Origin: Embleya sp049739465
GTDB taxonomy: Bacteria; Actinomycetota; Actinomycetes; Streptomycetales; Streptomycetaceae
Assembly (NCBI RefSeq): GCF_049739465.1
Contig: NZ_JBMHHY010000020.1
Coordinates: 124,001-188,000 of the forward strand
DNA: 64,000 bases
Direction of reading: 5' to 3'
Shown here: one piece after another, positions 46,572 through 55,647 of the stretch
Layout of the letters: each line of letters begins with the position of its first letter
Numbering within the stretch: position 1 is the first letter of the stretch
Notes under the pieces: generated by a model
The model's input: the letters and a program-made list of their open reading frames with translations, nothing else
Databases searched by the model: none
What the model was told of the DNA's origin: nothing
Position numbers and translations under genes: made by a program

Positions 46572-47501
46572 GTGGCCACCTGCGTCTTTCTTTCCCGTGA
46601 ACTCGCCGAACCGCTGGCCGGCACCGCGCCGACCACCCGCGGCTGGCTGCTCGTCGAACACCCCGGCCCGTGGGCCGCCAAGGCGCTGACCGGCAGCCGC
46701 GGCCTGGACGCCGAGGTGGGCCGGGAACTGGACGCACGCGCCGACCGGGCCGGCTTCCGCGCCGCGCTGATCCGCAGGCCCGACGAGCCGGGCCGGATCC
46801 CGGCCGACGAGGCCGGCACAGCCCCCGACGGTCTCCGGGCCGTCTTCCTGGCCTGGACCGAGCCCGGCGGCACCTGGCTGCGCCGACTGCGCGTGCGTAC
46901 CGCCGCCGAGCTGCTCACGCTCGACCTGGTCGCGCTGGCCGGACCGACCGAGCCCTCGATCGGCGAGCCGGTCGCCGAGCCGCTTCTGTTGGTGTGCACG
47001 AACGGCAAACGCGACCGCTGCTGCGCGGTGGCGGGTCGACCGCTGGCCGCCGCGCTCGCCGTGAGCTTCCCCGAGGCCACCTGGGAGGTCACCCACCTGG
47101 GCGGTCACCGGTTCGCCCCGACCGCCGCGGTGCTCCCGCAGGGCTACCTGTACGGCCGCCTGGACCCCGGCTCGGCGGGCGCCGTGCTCACCGCCGCGCG
47201 GCGCGGCGAGATGGTGCCGGACCACTGCCGGGGCCGGTCCACCTACTCCCGGGCCGGCCAGGCCGCCGAGCTCGCGGTCCGCGCCGACTGCGGCGAACGC
47301 CGGGCCGACGCGCTGTCCGTCTACGACGAGCGCGCCGAGGACGACGGCGGCTGGACGATCCGGGTCGACCACACCGACGGCCGCACCTGGACGGTCGCGG
47401 TGGACGCGCGCGCCGAGGCCCCCGCCCGGCCGGAGAGTTGCGGCAAGGGCGAGGGCCGCCCGACCAGCATGCGGGCCCGGCTATTGACGCACCGTCAGTA
47501 G
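46572..47501 (+). CDS. sucrase/ferredoxin-like (Suc_Fer) family protein
   Basis: The 309-residue protein belongs to the thioredoxin-like ferredoxin/sucrase-like family. It has the central cysteine motif CTNGKRDRCCA at about residue 140 and VTHLGGHRFAPTAAVLPQGYLYGR, both typical. It probably carries an iron-sulfur centre in the cytoplasm; its redox partner is not known. GTG 46572 follows AAGGTG. The stop overlaps the stop of the converging symporter gene by 7 bases. Confidence 0.85.
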   Translation: MATCVFLSRELAEPLAGTAPTTRGWLLVEHPGPWAAKALTGSRGLDAEVGRELDARADRAGFRAALIRRPDEPGRIPADEAGTAPDGLRAVFLAWTEPGGTWLRRLRVRTAAELLTLDLVALAGPTEPSIGEPVAEPLLLVCTNGKRDRCCAVAGRPLAAALAVSFPEATWEVTHLGGHRFAPTAAVLPQGYLYGRLDPGSAGAVLTAARRGEMVPDHCRGRSTYSRAGQAAELAVRADCGERRADALSVYDERAEDDGGWTIRVDHTDGRTWTVAVDARAEAPARPESCGKGEGRPTSMRARLLTHRQ

Positions 47502-49108
47502 GCCCCCGCCCCGGTCAGCGAACGCACCTCCAACTCGGCGTACTTCGCCTCGTCCGCCGCCTCGTCGGAGCGCAACGTGCCGATCCAGCCGCACAGGAAG
47601 CCGATCGGGATGGACACGATCCCCGGGTTCTCCAGCGGGAACCAGTGGAAGTCGACCCCGGTGATCAGCGGGGTCTTGCCACCGGAGACCACCGGCGAGA
47701 ACAACACGAGCAACAGCGCCGAACCGAGCCCGCCGTAGATCGCCCACACCGTGCCGTTGGTGTTGAACCGCCGCCAGAACAGCGTGTAGAGCAACGTCGG
47801 CAAATTCGCCGAGGCGGCCACCGCGAAGGCGAGCGCGACCAAAAACGCGACGTTGAGCTTCTGCGCGGACAGGCTCAGCCCGATCGCGATCCCGCCGATC
47901 ACGATCGCGGACAGCCGAGCGGCCCGCAACTCGCTCTTCTCGTCGGTCTCCCGGGTGCGGATCACATTGGTGTACAGGTCGTGCGCGAAAGACGCCGAGG
48001 AGGCCAGCGTGAGGCCGGCCACCACCGCGAGGATGGTCGCGAACGCCACCGCCGCGATCACCGCGAGCAGCACCACGCCGCCCAACGTGTCCGGTCCCCC
48101 GCCGAGTTCCTCCGCGAGCAGGGGCAGCGCGGTGTTGCCCGCCGCGTTGGACGTGCGGATCCGATCCGACCCGAGCACCGCCGCGGCGCCGAACCCGAGC
48201 ACGATGGTGAGCAGGTAGAACGTGCCGATCAGGGCGATCGCCCAGATCACCGAGTGCCGCGCGGCGCGCGCGGTGGGCACCGTGTAGAACCGCACCAGGA
48301 TGTGCGGGAGACCTGCGGTGCCGAGCACCAGGGCGATCGCCAGGCTGATGAAGTCCAGCCGACTGGTCAGGTCCTTCCCGTACTTCAGGCCCGGTTCCAG
48401 GAAGTGCCGGCCGTGGCCGCTGGTGTGTGCGGCGGTGCGCAGCAGTTCGTTGAGGTCGAAGTGGAAGCGGAGCAGGACCAGGATCGTCATCAGGATCGCG
48501 CCGCCGAGCAGCAGCACCGCCTTGACGATCTGGATCCAGGTGGTGCCCTTCATCCCGCCGAAGGTCACGTAGACCACCATCAGCGCGCCCACCCCGACGA
48601 TCGTCCAGGTCTGCGCCGAGCCGCCGCCGTCCCCGAGCAACAGCGCGACCAGCGTGCCCGCACCGACCATCTGCGCGATCAGGTAGAAGATCGAGACCAC
48701 GATCGTGGCGGCCCCCGCCGCGGTCCGCACCGGCTTGCGACTCATCCGGAAGGCGACCACGTCGGCCATGGTGAACCGCCCGCAGTTGCGCACGAGTTCG
48801 GCCACGAGCATGAGCACGACCAGCCACGCGACCAGGAAGCCGATCGAGTAGAGGAAGCCGTCGTAGCCGAACAGCGCGATCAGCCCGGCGATGCCCAGGA
48901 AGGACGCCGCCGACATGTAGTCGCCGGCGATCGCGAGCCCGTTCTGCGCCCCGGAGAACTCCCGCCCGCCGGCGTAGTAGTCGTTGGTGGTACGGCTGTT
49001 CCGGCTGGCCCACACGGTGATCCCGAGCGTGATCACCACCAGGACCACGAACAACACGCCGGTCAGGCCGCGATGCCCGGCGGCTGCGGCGAACCGCACG
49101 CCGTTCAC
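47495..49108 (-). CDS. sodium:solute symporter (ActP/MctP-like monocarboxylate transporter)
   Basis: The 537-residue inner-membrane protein has about thirteen membrane helices and the SSS family pattern: NDYYAGGREFSGAQNGLAIAGDYMSAASFLG at the start, TFGGMKGTTWIQIVKAVLLL, and GTAGLPHILVRFYT. This is the acetate/pyruvate (ActP/MctP) subgroup. It is cotranscribed with a DUF485 gene through a 4-base overlap, the classical ActP arrangement. GTG 49108 is the start. Substrate is most likely a short monocarboxylate. Confidence 0.92.
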   Translation of the reverse strand: MNGVRFAAAAGHRGLTGVLFVVLVVITLGITVWASRNSRTTNDYYAGGREFSGAQNGLAIAGDYMSAASFLGIAGLIALFGYDGFLYSIGFLVAWLVVLMLVAELVRNCGRFTMADVVAFRMSRKPVRTAAGAATIVVSIFYLIAQMVGAGTLVALLLGDGGGSAQTWTIVGVGALMVVYVTFGGMKGTTWIQIVKAVLLLGGAILMTILVLLRFHFDLNELLRTAAHTSGHGRHFLEPGLKYGKDLTSRLDFISLAIALVLGTAGLPHILVRFYTVPTARAARHSVIWAIALIGTFYLLTIVLGFGAAAVLGSDRIRTSNAAGNTALPLLAEELGGGPDTLGGVVLLAVIAAVAFATILAVVAGLTLASSASFAHDLYTNVIRTRETDEKSELRAARLSAIVIGGIAIGLSLSAQKLNVAFLVALAFAVAASANLPTLLYTLFWRRFNTNGTVWAIYGGLGSALLLVLFSPVVSGGKTPLITGVDFHWFPLENPGIVSIPIGFLCGWIGTLRSDEAADEAKYAELEVRSLTGAGAY

Positions 49109-49485
49109 CGGAACATCTCCTGGGTCTCCCAGCGCAGATCCAGCGCGGCCCGATCGCGCTTGGTGCGCGCGTTGCGGGCGTAGGCCCACGTGATCAGGAA
49201 GGTGCTGGCGAACTGGAGCAGTCCGAACGCGAGCGCGACGTTGAACGTGCCGATGATCCGCTGCGCCATGAACTCGCGCGCGAACGTGGAGGCGAACACG
49301 TAGAGCAGGTACCAGGCGAGGAACGCCAGCGACGTCGGGAAGACGAAGTCGCGATAGCCGCGCCGGATTTCCTGGAACTCGGGGCTCGCCTGCACGCGTA
49401 GGTAGATGTCCGCGCGCGAATCCGGCTCCGGGTCGTCGAACGGCACACCCCGGGTGGGTGTGGGTCGGTACGAACTGGTCGTCAC
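49105..49485 (-). CDS. DUF485 domain-containing membrane protein (symporter partner)
   Basis: The 126-residue protein has two membrane helices (VFPTSLAFLAWYLLYVFASTF and FNVALAFGLLQFASTFLITWAY) and the DUF485 pattern, as encoded beside actP. GTG 49485 with GAGGAG upstream was chosen; a longer reading to 49740 has no ribosome site. It is the first gene of the symporter operon and probably assists its partner. The cytoplasmic N-terminus is Pro/Asp-rich. Confidence 0.9.
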   Translation of the reverse strand: MTTSSYRPTPTRGVPFDDPEPDSRADIYLRVQASPEFQEIRRGYRDFVFPTSLAFLAWYLLYVFASTFAREFMAQRIIGTFNVALAFGLLQFASTFLITWAYARNARTKRDRAALDLRWETQEMFR

Positions 49486-49807
49486 CGTAGTAGCTCTCCT
49501 CGTCGATCGCCGTACCGCGCGGTTCCGCCCCGCCGCGAACACCCTGGACGGACGTTCGATGGGACCGGTGTTCAGCATGGTCAGCGGGCGCGGGCCGCAC
49601 GGCCAGGTTCGGCACGATTCACCGGTACGGATGAATCGCCGGCACGTCCGCAGCCCTGGCTCCGCCATGCGTCGTGGAATCGTTTGGCCAACGAGGATTC
49701 GCGCCCTCCCGATACGGGAGACGGGTGGGTCACACGCCAATGAGTGACATTCGTCCTTCTATCGCAGATATCCGGACTGTTTGGCCCTGATGTCCCGATC
49801 ATGAAAA
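49486..49807. other. intergenic region upstream of the DUF485-symporter operon
   Basis: This 322-base stretch holds the promoter of the operon on the minus strand. A minor open frame at 49581-49802 has poor coding character. No convincing gene is present. The sequence near 49735-49805 is less GC-rich and is the likely promoter zone. Confidence 0.45.
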
Positions 49808-49847
49808 ACGCCGGGCCCGACGGGACGAATCCCGCCGGGCCCGGCGT
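49808..49847 (-). terminator. Rho-independent terminator of parE
   Basis: A stem (ACGCCGGGCCCG / CGGGCCCGGCGT, plus an inner CGGGA/TCCCG pairing) ends in an A-run on the plus strand, that is a U-tract for minus-strand transcripts, 27 bases beyond the parE stop. Confidence 0.88.
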
Positions 49848-49874
49848 CGGTACGCGTGCGCGGCTCCGCCGCGG

Positions 49875-51995
49875 TCAGGCGTCGATCCGCGAACGATCCA
49901 GCAGCGAGGCGGAGTTGGTGATGAACTCCTTGCGCGGCGCCACCTCGTTGCCCATCAGCAGGTCGAAGACCCGCTCGGCCGCCTCCAGGTTGCCGAGGTT
50001 GATCCGACGCAGCGTGCGATGCCGGGGGTCGACCGTGGTCTCCGCGAGCTGATCGGCGTCCATCTCGCCCAGACCCTTGTACCGCTGGATCGGGTCCTTC
50101 CAGGCGATGCCTTTGCGCTGATACTCGAGCAGCGTGCTCTTCAGCTCGGCGTCCGAGTACGTGTAGACGTACTTCTCCTGGCCCTTCTTGGGGCGCGACA
50201 GCTCGATCCGGTGCAACGGCGGCACGGCCGCGAACACCCGCCCCGCCTCGACCATCGGACGCATGTAGCGCTGGAAGAGGGTCAACAACAGAATGCGGAT
50301 GTGCGAGCCGTCGACGTCGGCGTCCGCCATGAAGATGATCTTGCCGTAGCGGGCCTGGTCGATGTCGAACGTGCGCCCCGAACCCGCCCCTATCACCTGG
50401 ATGATCGCGGCGCACTCGGCGTTCTTGAGCATGTCCGACACGGACGCCTTCTGCACGTTCAGGATCTTGCCCCGAATCGGCAGCAGCGCCTGGAACTCCG
50501 AGTTGCGGGCCAGCTTGGCGGTGCCGAGCGCCGAGTCGCCCTCGACGATGAACAGTTCGCTGCGCTCGACGTCGTCGCTGCGGCAGTCGGCCAGCTTGGC
50601 GGGCAGCGCCGAGGTCTCCAGGGCGGTCTTGCGCCGCTGGGCCTCCTTGTGTTGCCGGGCGGCGATCCGGGTGCGGGCCGCGGAGACGACCTTCTCCAGG
50701 ACGGCGCGGGACTGGGCCTTGTGGTCACGGGCGGTGGAGGTCAGGAACGCCTTGAGTTCCTTGGCCACCACGTTCTGCACGATCCGCGCGGCGGCCGAGG
50801 TGCCCAGCACCTCCTTGGTCTGCCCCTCGAACTGCGGCTCGGCCAGCCGCACCGTGACCACGGCGGTCAGACCCTCGGTCGCGTCGTCCTTGGTGATGTC
50901 GTCCTCGGCCACGCGCAGCAGTTTGGTCGCGCGCAGCACGTCGTTGACCGTGCGCCGGAGCGCCTGGTCGAAGCCGGCGACATGGGTGCCGCCCTTGGGC
51001 GTGGCGATGATGTTGACGAAGGAGCGCAGGGTCGAGTCGTAGCCGGTGCCCCAGCGCAGCGCCACGTCGACGCCCAGCTCGCGCTGGACCTCGGTGGGCA
51101 CCATGTGCCCCTGCTCGTCGAGCACGGGCACGGTTTCCTTGAACGTGCCGGAGCCGGTGAAGCGCAGCACGTCGCACAGCGCCCGGTCGGGAGCGAGGTA
51201 CTCGCAGAACTCGCTGATCCCGCCGGAGTAGTGAAAGAGCTGTTCGTCCACTTCGCCCGGATTCGCACCATTGCGCTCATCGCGAACAACAATGGTCAGT
51301 CCGGGCACCAGGAACGCGGTCTGCCGGGCCCGCGAGTACAACGATTCGAGGTCGAGCGCGGCGTCCTTGAGGAAGATCTGCCGGTCGGCCCAGTAGCGCA
51401 CCCGGGTGCCGGTCTTGGCCTTGGCGATCTTCTTGATCCGACGCAGTCCGTTACCGGCACTGAACGGAGCGTCGGCGTCCAGGGTGGCGAACTCGCCGGG
51501 CACACCGCGACGGAACGAGATGGCGTGGGTGTGCCCACCGCGGTCCACCTCGACGTCGAGGCGGGCGGACAGCGCGTTGACCACGGAGGCGCCGACCCCG
51601 TGCAGGCCGCCGGACGCGGCGTAGGAACCGCCGCCGAACTTGCCGCCGGCGTGCAGCTTGGTCATCACGACCTCGACACCGGACAGGCCGGTCTTGGGCT
51701 CCACGTCGACGGGGATACCTCGACCGTTGTCCCGAACCTCCACCGAGCCATCGGCGTGCAGGAGCACCTCGATCCGGTCGCCGAAGCCGCCGAGGGCCTC
51801 GTCCACCGAGTTGTCGATGATCTCCCACAGACAGTGCATCAGGCCCCGACTGTCGGTGGAGCCGATGTACATGCCGGGCCGCTTGCGGACCGCGTCGAGA
51901 CCCTCGAGGACGAGGAGATGCCGCGCGGTGTAGTTCGAGTGGTCGGGTTCGCCCACCAGGAGCGCGGTGGACTGCGCGGTCGTCTGGGCGGTCAC
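49875..51995 (-). CDS. parE: DNA topoisomerase IV subunit B (ParE, gyrase-B-like)
   Basis: This 706-residue ATPase subunit has the GHKL ATP-binding elements (DNGRGIPV and GGLHGVGASVVNALS) and the TOPRIM domain (VEGDSALGTAK, PIRGKILNV, MADADVDGSHIRIL) of type IIA topoisomerases. Length equals that of streptomycete ParE. The GTG at 51995 has GAGGAG upstream; the longer reading to 52346 has none. Partner ParC is encoded 4 kb to the left. A gyrase B paralogue would lie near dnaA, elsewhere. Confidence 0.94.
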   Translation of the reverse strand: MTAQTTAQSTALLVGEPDHSNYTARHLLVLEGLDAVRKRPGMYIGSTDSRGLMHCLWEIIDNSVDEALGGFGDRIEVLLHADGSVEVRDNGRGIPVDVEPKTGLSGVEVVMTKLHAGGKFGGGSYAASGGLHGVGASVVNALSARLDVEVDRGGHTHAISFRRGVPGEFATLDADAPFSAGNGLRRIKKIAKAKTGTRVRYWADRQIFLKDAALDLESLYSRARQTAFLVPGLTIVVRDERNGANPGEVDEQLFHYSGGISEFCEYLAPDRALCDVLRFTGSGTFKETVPVLDEQGHMVPTEVQRELGVDVALRWGTGYDSTLRSFVNIIATPKGGTHVAGFDQALRRTVNDVLRATKLLRVAEDDITKDDATEGLTAVVTVRLAEPQFEGQTKEVLGTSAAARIVQNVVAKELKAFLTSTARDHKAQSRAVLEKVVSAARTRIAARQHKEAQRRKTALETSALPAKLADCRSDDVERSELFIVEGDSALGTAKLARNSEFQALLPIRGKILNVQKASVSDMLKNAECAAIIQVIGAGSGRTFDIDQARYGKIIFMADADVDGSHIRILLLTLFQRYMRPMVEAGRVFAAVPPLHRIELSRPKKGQEKYVYTYSDAELKSTLLEYQRKGIAWKDPIQRYKGLGEMDADQLAETTVDPRHRTLRRINLGNLEAAERVFDLLMGNEVAPRKEFITNSASLLDRSRIDA

Positions 51996-52380
51996 GCGGT
52001 GCAACTCCTCGCATGTAGTCGAGTAGTCGGATCGCCGCACACGCGTCGATCCGTGCGGCGCACTCGCGGTGCCCGGGCCCGCGCAGACGGCCCCGGTGAT
52101 CACCCTCGTCGCGCCGGAGAGCAAGGCTACCGGGGCCCGAAGACAGCCCGGCGACGGCTCGCCGCCGCATCCTAGCCGGCATCCGAACACATCTTCGACC
52201 ACCCGATCGGGTGGCCGGCATGAACCGTACGCGCACAGGGCACGTCCTATGCACAAGGAACGAGTTGCAGAAGGGGTGTGCCGAGAAGCTGTTGAACATG
52301 ACACGATCACCCCGGGAACGTTCGAGGCTGATTTGATGTTGGACATCGATGAAGGCTTCGTCGAGTAGAGAAGAGGCGAC
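51996..52380. other. 385-base divergent region between parE and the DUF7455 gene
   Basis: No gene is seen. It carries the parE promoter and the promoter of the small zinc-binding gene. A stretch at 52314-52340 reads GGGAAC then 18 bases then GTT, which resembles an ECF-type (SigR) promoter. The last 130 bases are less GC-rich. Confidence 0.5.
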
Positions 52381-52611
52381 GTGAATTCGGTTCTGACACC
52401 CGCCAGTCCGTTGACGGCCGCCGACCGTTGTGATCGGTGCGGCGCCCAGGCCTACCTTCGGGTAGTCCTTTCCAGCGGCGGCGAACTGCTGTTCTGTGCG
52501 CACCACGCCCGCAAGTTCGAGCCGGAACTTCGGAAGGTGGCCGTGGAGATACAGGACGAGACCGACCGCCTCACGGCGGTCCCCGTTACCGCACCGGACG
52601 ACGACAACTGA
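52381..52611 (+). CDS. small zinc-ribbon protein (DUF7455-like)
   Basis: The 76-residue protein has a CDRCGA motif and a CAHHARK motif about 20 residues apart, a probable treble-clef or zinc ribbon. The sequence LTAADRCDRCGAQAYLRV and FCAHHARKFEPEL matches the DUF7455 family found in streptomycetes near hrdB. Function is unknown. GTG 52381 has GAGAAGAGG upstream. A terminator follows at 52654. Confidence 0.85.
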   Translation: MNSVLTPASPLTAADRCDRCGAQAYLRVVLSSGGELLFCAHHARKFEPELRKVAVEIQDETDRLTAVPVTAPDDDN

Positions 52612-52653
52612 CCAGACAGCCGACCCTCTGAGATCCCGACGAGCAGACATCGC

Positions 52654-52689
52654 GCCGATGGCGGTCACCGCGAGGTGGCCGCCATCGGC
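52654..52689 (+). terminator. terminator after the DUF7455 gene
   Basis: A perfect stem (GCCGATGGCGG / CCGCCATCGGC, plus an inner CACC/GGTG) converges with the end of the protease gene. Confidence 0.75.
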
Positions 52690-52743
52690 GTCTGTCACTG
52701 TCGCCCACCGGAGGGTCCGAGCCCGGAAGGCGCGTGATATCCC

Positions 52744-53601
52744 TCACAATCCGGCGGCATCCCGGATGTCTCGGACGAACGCGGCGACCCGGGTGTAGAC
52801 CCCGGGTTTGCCCGCGAGCGCGCAGCCGTCGCCCCACGACACGATCCCGGCGAGCCGGCCGCCGATCAGCAGCGGCCCCCCGCTGTCCGCGCTGCACGCG
52901 TCCTTGCCACCCTGCGGCAGGCCGGCGCACACCATGGCCTTCGCGTCGTAGGTCCCCAACCGCCCACCCGGGTAGGCGCTGCGGCAGGTCGCGTCCGCCA
53001 CCACCGGCACGGTGACCTGCCGCAGCATCGGGGAGTAGTCGCCCCGTCCCGTGGTGTCACCCCACCCGATGACGGTCGACGCCGTTCCGCTCGTGTAGAC
53101 GTCGGCGCCCTGGGCGACCAACTCGGCGCTGCCGGTGGCCAACGGCTCGCCGAGAGTGAGCACCGCCCAGTCGCCGGAGAGCACCGTCGGATCGAAGCCC
53201 GGATTCACGTACCCCGTGCGGACCACGACCTCGCGGCCCTGGGTGGTGCGCAGATCGGTGCGTCCCTGAATCACCTTCAGATCCGGGCGGTCGTCGCGTC
53301 TGCCGTTGCGATCGAACATGCAGTGCGCGGCGGTGAGCACCTTCGTCGGTGCGATCACCGTGCCGCCGCAGAACTGCCCCGAGCGCGCGGAGCCGTACTC
53401 GGCGCGACTGGACAGGGCCACGGTCCACGGATATGTCGCGGTGTCCGCGGGCGACCCGCCGACCACCCCGCGCGGCGGCCCGGAGGGCGTGGCCCCCGTC
53501 AGCACCGCAACCAACACGGCCACGACCAACGCGACCGTCGAACCTCGTGTGTATCGCCGGATATCGCTGCGCCTGTTCCGCTCGGGCTCTCGCACCATCA
53601 T
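52744..53601 (-). CDS. secreted trypsin-like serine protease (S1 family)
   Basis: The 285-residue preprotein has a long basic N-terminus and a hydrophobic signal sequence (about residues 22-40, VALVVAVLVAVLTG). The mature protease starts near VVGG. The catalytic triad is visible: TAAHCMF, SGDWAVLTL and CSADSGGPL; the usual GDSGGP is ADSGGP. Disulfide cysteines are paired as in chymotrypsin-like proteases. An extracellular role is expected. It resembles the protease beside hrdB in S. coelicolor. ATG 53601 or 53598 is the start. Confidence 0.9.
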   Translation of the reverse strand: MMVREPERNRRSDIRRYTRGSTVALVVAVLVAVLTGATPSGPPRGVVGGSPADTATYPWTVALSSRAEYGSARSGQFCGGTVIAPTKVLTAAHCMFDRNGRRDDRPDLKVIQGRTDLRTTQGREVVVRTGYVNPGFDPTVLSGDWAVLTLGEPLATGSAELVAQGADVYTSGTASTVIGWGDTTGRGDYSPMLRQVTVPVVADATCRSAYPGGRLGTYDAKAMVCAGLPQGGKDACSADSGGPLLIGGRLAGIVSWGDGCALAGKPGVYTRVAAFVRDIRDAAGL

Positions 53602-53709
53602 GGGGAACCTCTCGCCGGCTACCGTCAGGTAGAGTCCGGTGCCCCAGCGTGGCGGTCGGGAATCATTCGCCCGGGCGAACGGGTGACCGTGACGGTGAAC
53701 CCATACGCG

Positions 53710-53740
53710 AAAGCCCCGGATGGTGTATCCGGGGCTTTTT
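53710..53740. terminator. terminator after hrdB
   Basis: AAAGCCCCGGAT pairs with ATCCGGGGCTTT around GGTGT. A T-run follows on the plus strand; the minus strand has a short one. It lies 22 bases beyond the sigma factor stop. Confidence 0.82.
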
Positions 53741-53761
53741 GCGGTGCACGCCGGCCGGCCG

Positions 53762-55384
53762 CTAGTCCAGGTAGTCGCGCAACACCTGGGAGCGGGACGG
53801 GTGGCGCAGCTTCGACATGGTCTTCGACTCGATCTGCCGGATCCGCTCGCGGGTGACCCCGTAGACCTTGCCGATCTCGTCGAGGGTCTTGGGCTGGCCG
53901 TCGGTGAGCCCGAAGCGCATCGACACCACGCCGGCCTCGCGCTCGGAGAGTGTGTCGAGCACCGAGTGCAGTTGCTCCTGGAGCAGGGTGAAGCTGACCG
54001 CGTCGGCGGGCACGACCGCCTCGGAGTCCTCGATCAGGTCACCGAACTCGCTGTCCCCGTCCTCGCCGAGGGGGGTGTGCAAGGAGATCGGCTCGCGCCC
54101 GTACTTCTGTACCTCGATGACCTTCTCGGGGGTCATGTCGAGTTCCTTGGCCAGCTCCTCCGGGGTGGGCTCGCGGCCCAGGTCCTGGAGCATCTGGCGC
54201 TGGACGCGGGCCAGCTTGTTGATCACTTCGACCATGTGCACCGGGATCCGGATGGTGCGTGCCTGGTCGGCCATCGCGCGGGTGATCGCCTGACGGATCC
54301 ACCACGTGGCATACGTGGAAAACTTGTAGCCCTTGGTGTAGTCGAACTTCTCCACTGCCCGGATCAGCCCCAGGTTGCCCTCCTGGATCAGGTCCAGGAA
54401 GAGCATGCCGCGGCCGGTGTAGCGCTTGGCCAGCGAGACCACCAGGCGCAGGTTGGCCTCCAGGAGGTGGTTCTTGGCCCGCCGACCGTCCTCGGCGATG
54501 ATCTCCAGTTCCATCCGCAGCTTGGGCTGGAGCTTCTCGCCGGAGCCGAGCTTGTCCTCGGCGAACAGGCCCGCCTCGATCCGCTTGGCCAGGTTGACCT
54601 CCTGCTCGGCGTTGAGCAGCGGGACCTTGCCGATCTGCTTGAGGTAGTCCTTGACCGGGTCGGCGGTGGCCCCGGCGGCGGCGACCTGCTGTGCGGGGGC
54701 GTCGTCCTCGTCGTCGGAGAGGATGAAGCCCTTGCTCTCCGGCTCGTCGGGCGCCGCGTCCTCGACGACCACCTCGGGCTCGTCGGGCAACTCCTCGGCG
54801 TCCGCGTCGGGTTCGCCGGCCTTGCCGGCGGCCTTCTTGGGCGCGGCCTTCTTCGCGGCGGCGGGCTTGGCGGCGGTGGGCTTGGCCGCGGCCTTCCTGG
54901 CGGTGCCGGCGGCCTTCTTCGCGGCGGCCTTGCGCGGCGCCGCCGCGGCGACCGGAGCTTCGGGGGCGTCGGGTTCGCCGGCCGGGACGACCGCGGCGAC
55001 CGGCGGAGTCGGCATACTCTCGGCGACCGGCGCCGGCTCCGCGTCGGCCGTCACGGTGCCCGCGGTGGCGGCCCGGTTGGAGACCACGGTCTTGGTCGCG
55101 GTCCGCTTGGCGACGCTCTTGGCCGCCACGCTCTTGCGGGTGCGCTTGGGCGCCGCCGAGTCCGCGGCACTGACCATGATGGTCACACCCTCCTGGTCGA
55201 GAACCTGGTTGAGGCTGCGCAGGACGTTCTTCCACTGGGTGGCCGGAATCTGGTCGGCCTCGAACGCCTGGCGCACCTCGTCGCTGGCGATGTACCCCTG
55301 GGCCTCACCCCGCTCGATCAACGACTTCACGTTGACGAATTCGGCGATCTCGGGCGGGAGCGAACGGGATGTGCTGGCCGACAC
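53762..55384 (-). CDS. hrdB: principal RNA polymerase sigma factor HrdB (RpoD)
   Basis: The 540-residue protein is the housekeeping sigma-70 of the RpoD group. It begins VSASTSRSLPPEIAEFV, like Streptomyces HrdB. An Ala/Lys-rich, basic linker (about residues 95-190) precedes an acidic segment. Region 1.2 (DPVKDYLKQIGKVPLLNAEQEV), region 2 (DLIQEGNLGLIRAVEKFDY, FSTYATWWIRQAI), region 3 and the region 4.2 helix-turn-helix (GVTRERIRQIESK) follow. GTG 55384 has GAGAGG upstream; the reading to 55492 has no ribosome site. Neighbours are the protease and a PP2C phosphatase. Confidence 0.96.
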   Translation of the reverse strand: MSASTSRSLPPEIAEFVNVKSLIERGEAQGYIASDEVRQAFEADQIPATQWKNVLRSLNQVLDQEGVTIMVSAADSAAPKRTRKSVAAKSVAKRTATKTVVSNRAATAGTVTADAEPAPVAESMPTPPVAAVVPAGEPDAPEAPVAAAAPRKAAAKKAAGTARKAAAKPTAAKPAAAKKAAPKKAAGKAGEPDADAEELPDEPEVVVEDAAPDEPESKGFILSDDEDDAPAQQVAAAGATADPVKDYLKQIGKVPLLNAEQEVNLAKRIEAGLFAEDKLGSGEKLQPKLRMELEIIAEDGRRAKNHLLEANLRLVVSLAKRYTGRGMLFLDLIQEGNLGLIRAVEKFDYTKGYKFSTYATWWIRQAITRAMADQARTIRIPVHMVEVINKLARVQRQMLQDLGREPTPEELAKELDMTPEKVIEVQKYGREPISLHTPLGEDGDSEFGDLIEDSEAVVPADAVSFTLLQEQLHSVLDTLSEREAGVVSMRFGLTDGQPKTLDEIGKVYGVTRERIRQIESKTMSKLRHPSRSQVLRDYLD

Positions 55385-55647
55385 AAACAACCTCTCGACG
55401 ATCTGGACGGCGTCACGGCCTGTCGAACAGGCAAACGCCGCCAAGCGAACGACACTCGGGCGGACAGCGTGGTTCCGGCAAACCGGTTGCACTGGAGTCA
55501 GCGCATCGGCCTTTTTTGCTATTCCCGAACGGCTGCCACCTTCGTACTCATCGGGCCAGGCGACGAAGTGTTACGCACCCGTTCGGTGGCGCAGCTCACA
55601 CGATTCCCCCTTGCGGTGCGCGCCACACCCTGTGTGAGGGATCCGGC
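55385..55647 (-). promoter_or_regulatory. hrdB upstream region
   Basis: A 263-base gap between the phosphatase stop and the sigma factor start. On the minus strand GGGAAT occurs twice (complement at 55521-55526 and 55603-55608), which recalls SigR-type -35 elements, but no GTT lies 18-19 bases downstream of either. A vegetative promoter must be present; I could not delimit it. Confidence 0.45.

Noticed and set aside
49581..49802. A 73-codon minus-strand frame upstream of the DUF485 gene
   Set aside because: Composition is typical of non-coding frames, there is no convincing ribosome site, and it overlaps the likely promoter and the parE terminator.
55385..55647. SigR-dependent promoter of hrdB
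   Set aside because: GGGAAT occurs twice on the correct strand, but no GTT lies at the required distance, so I do not call it.
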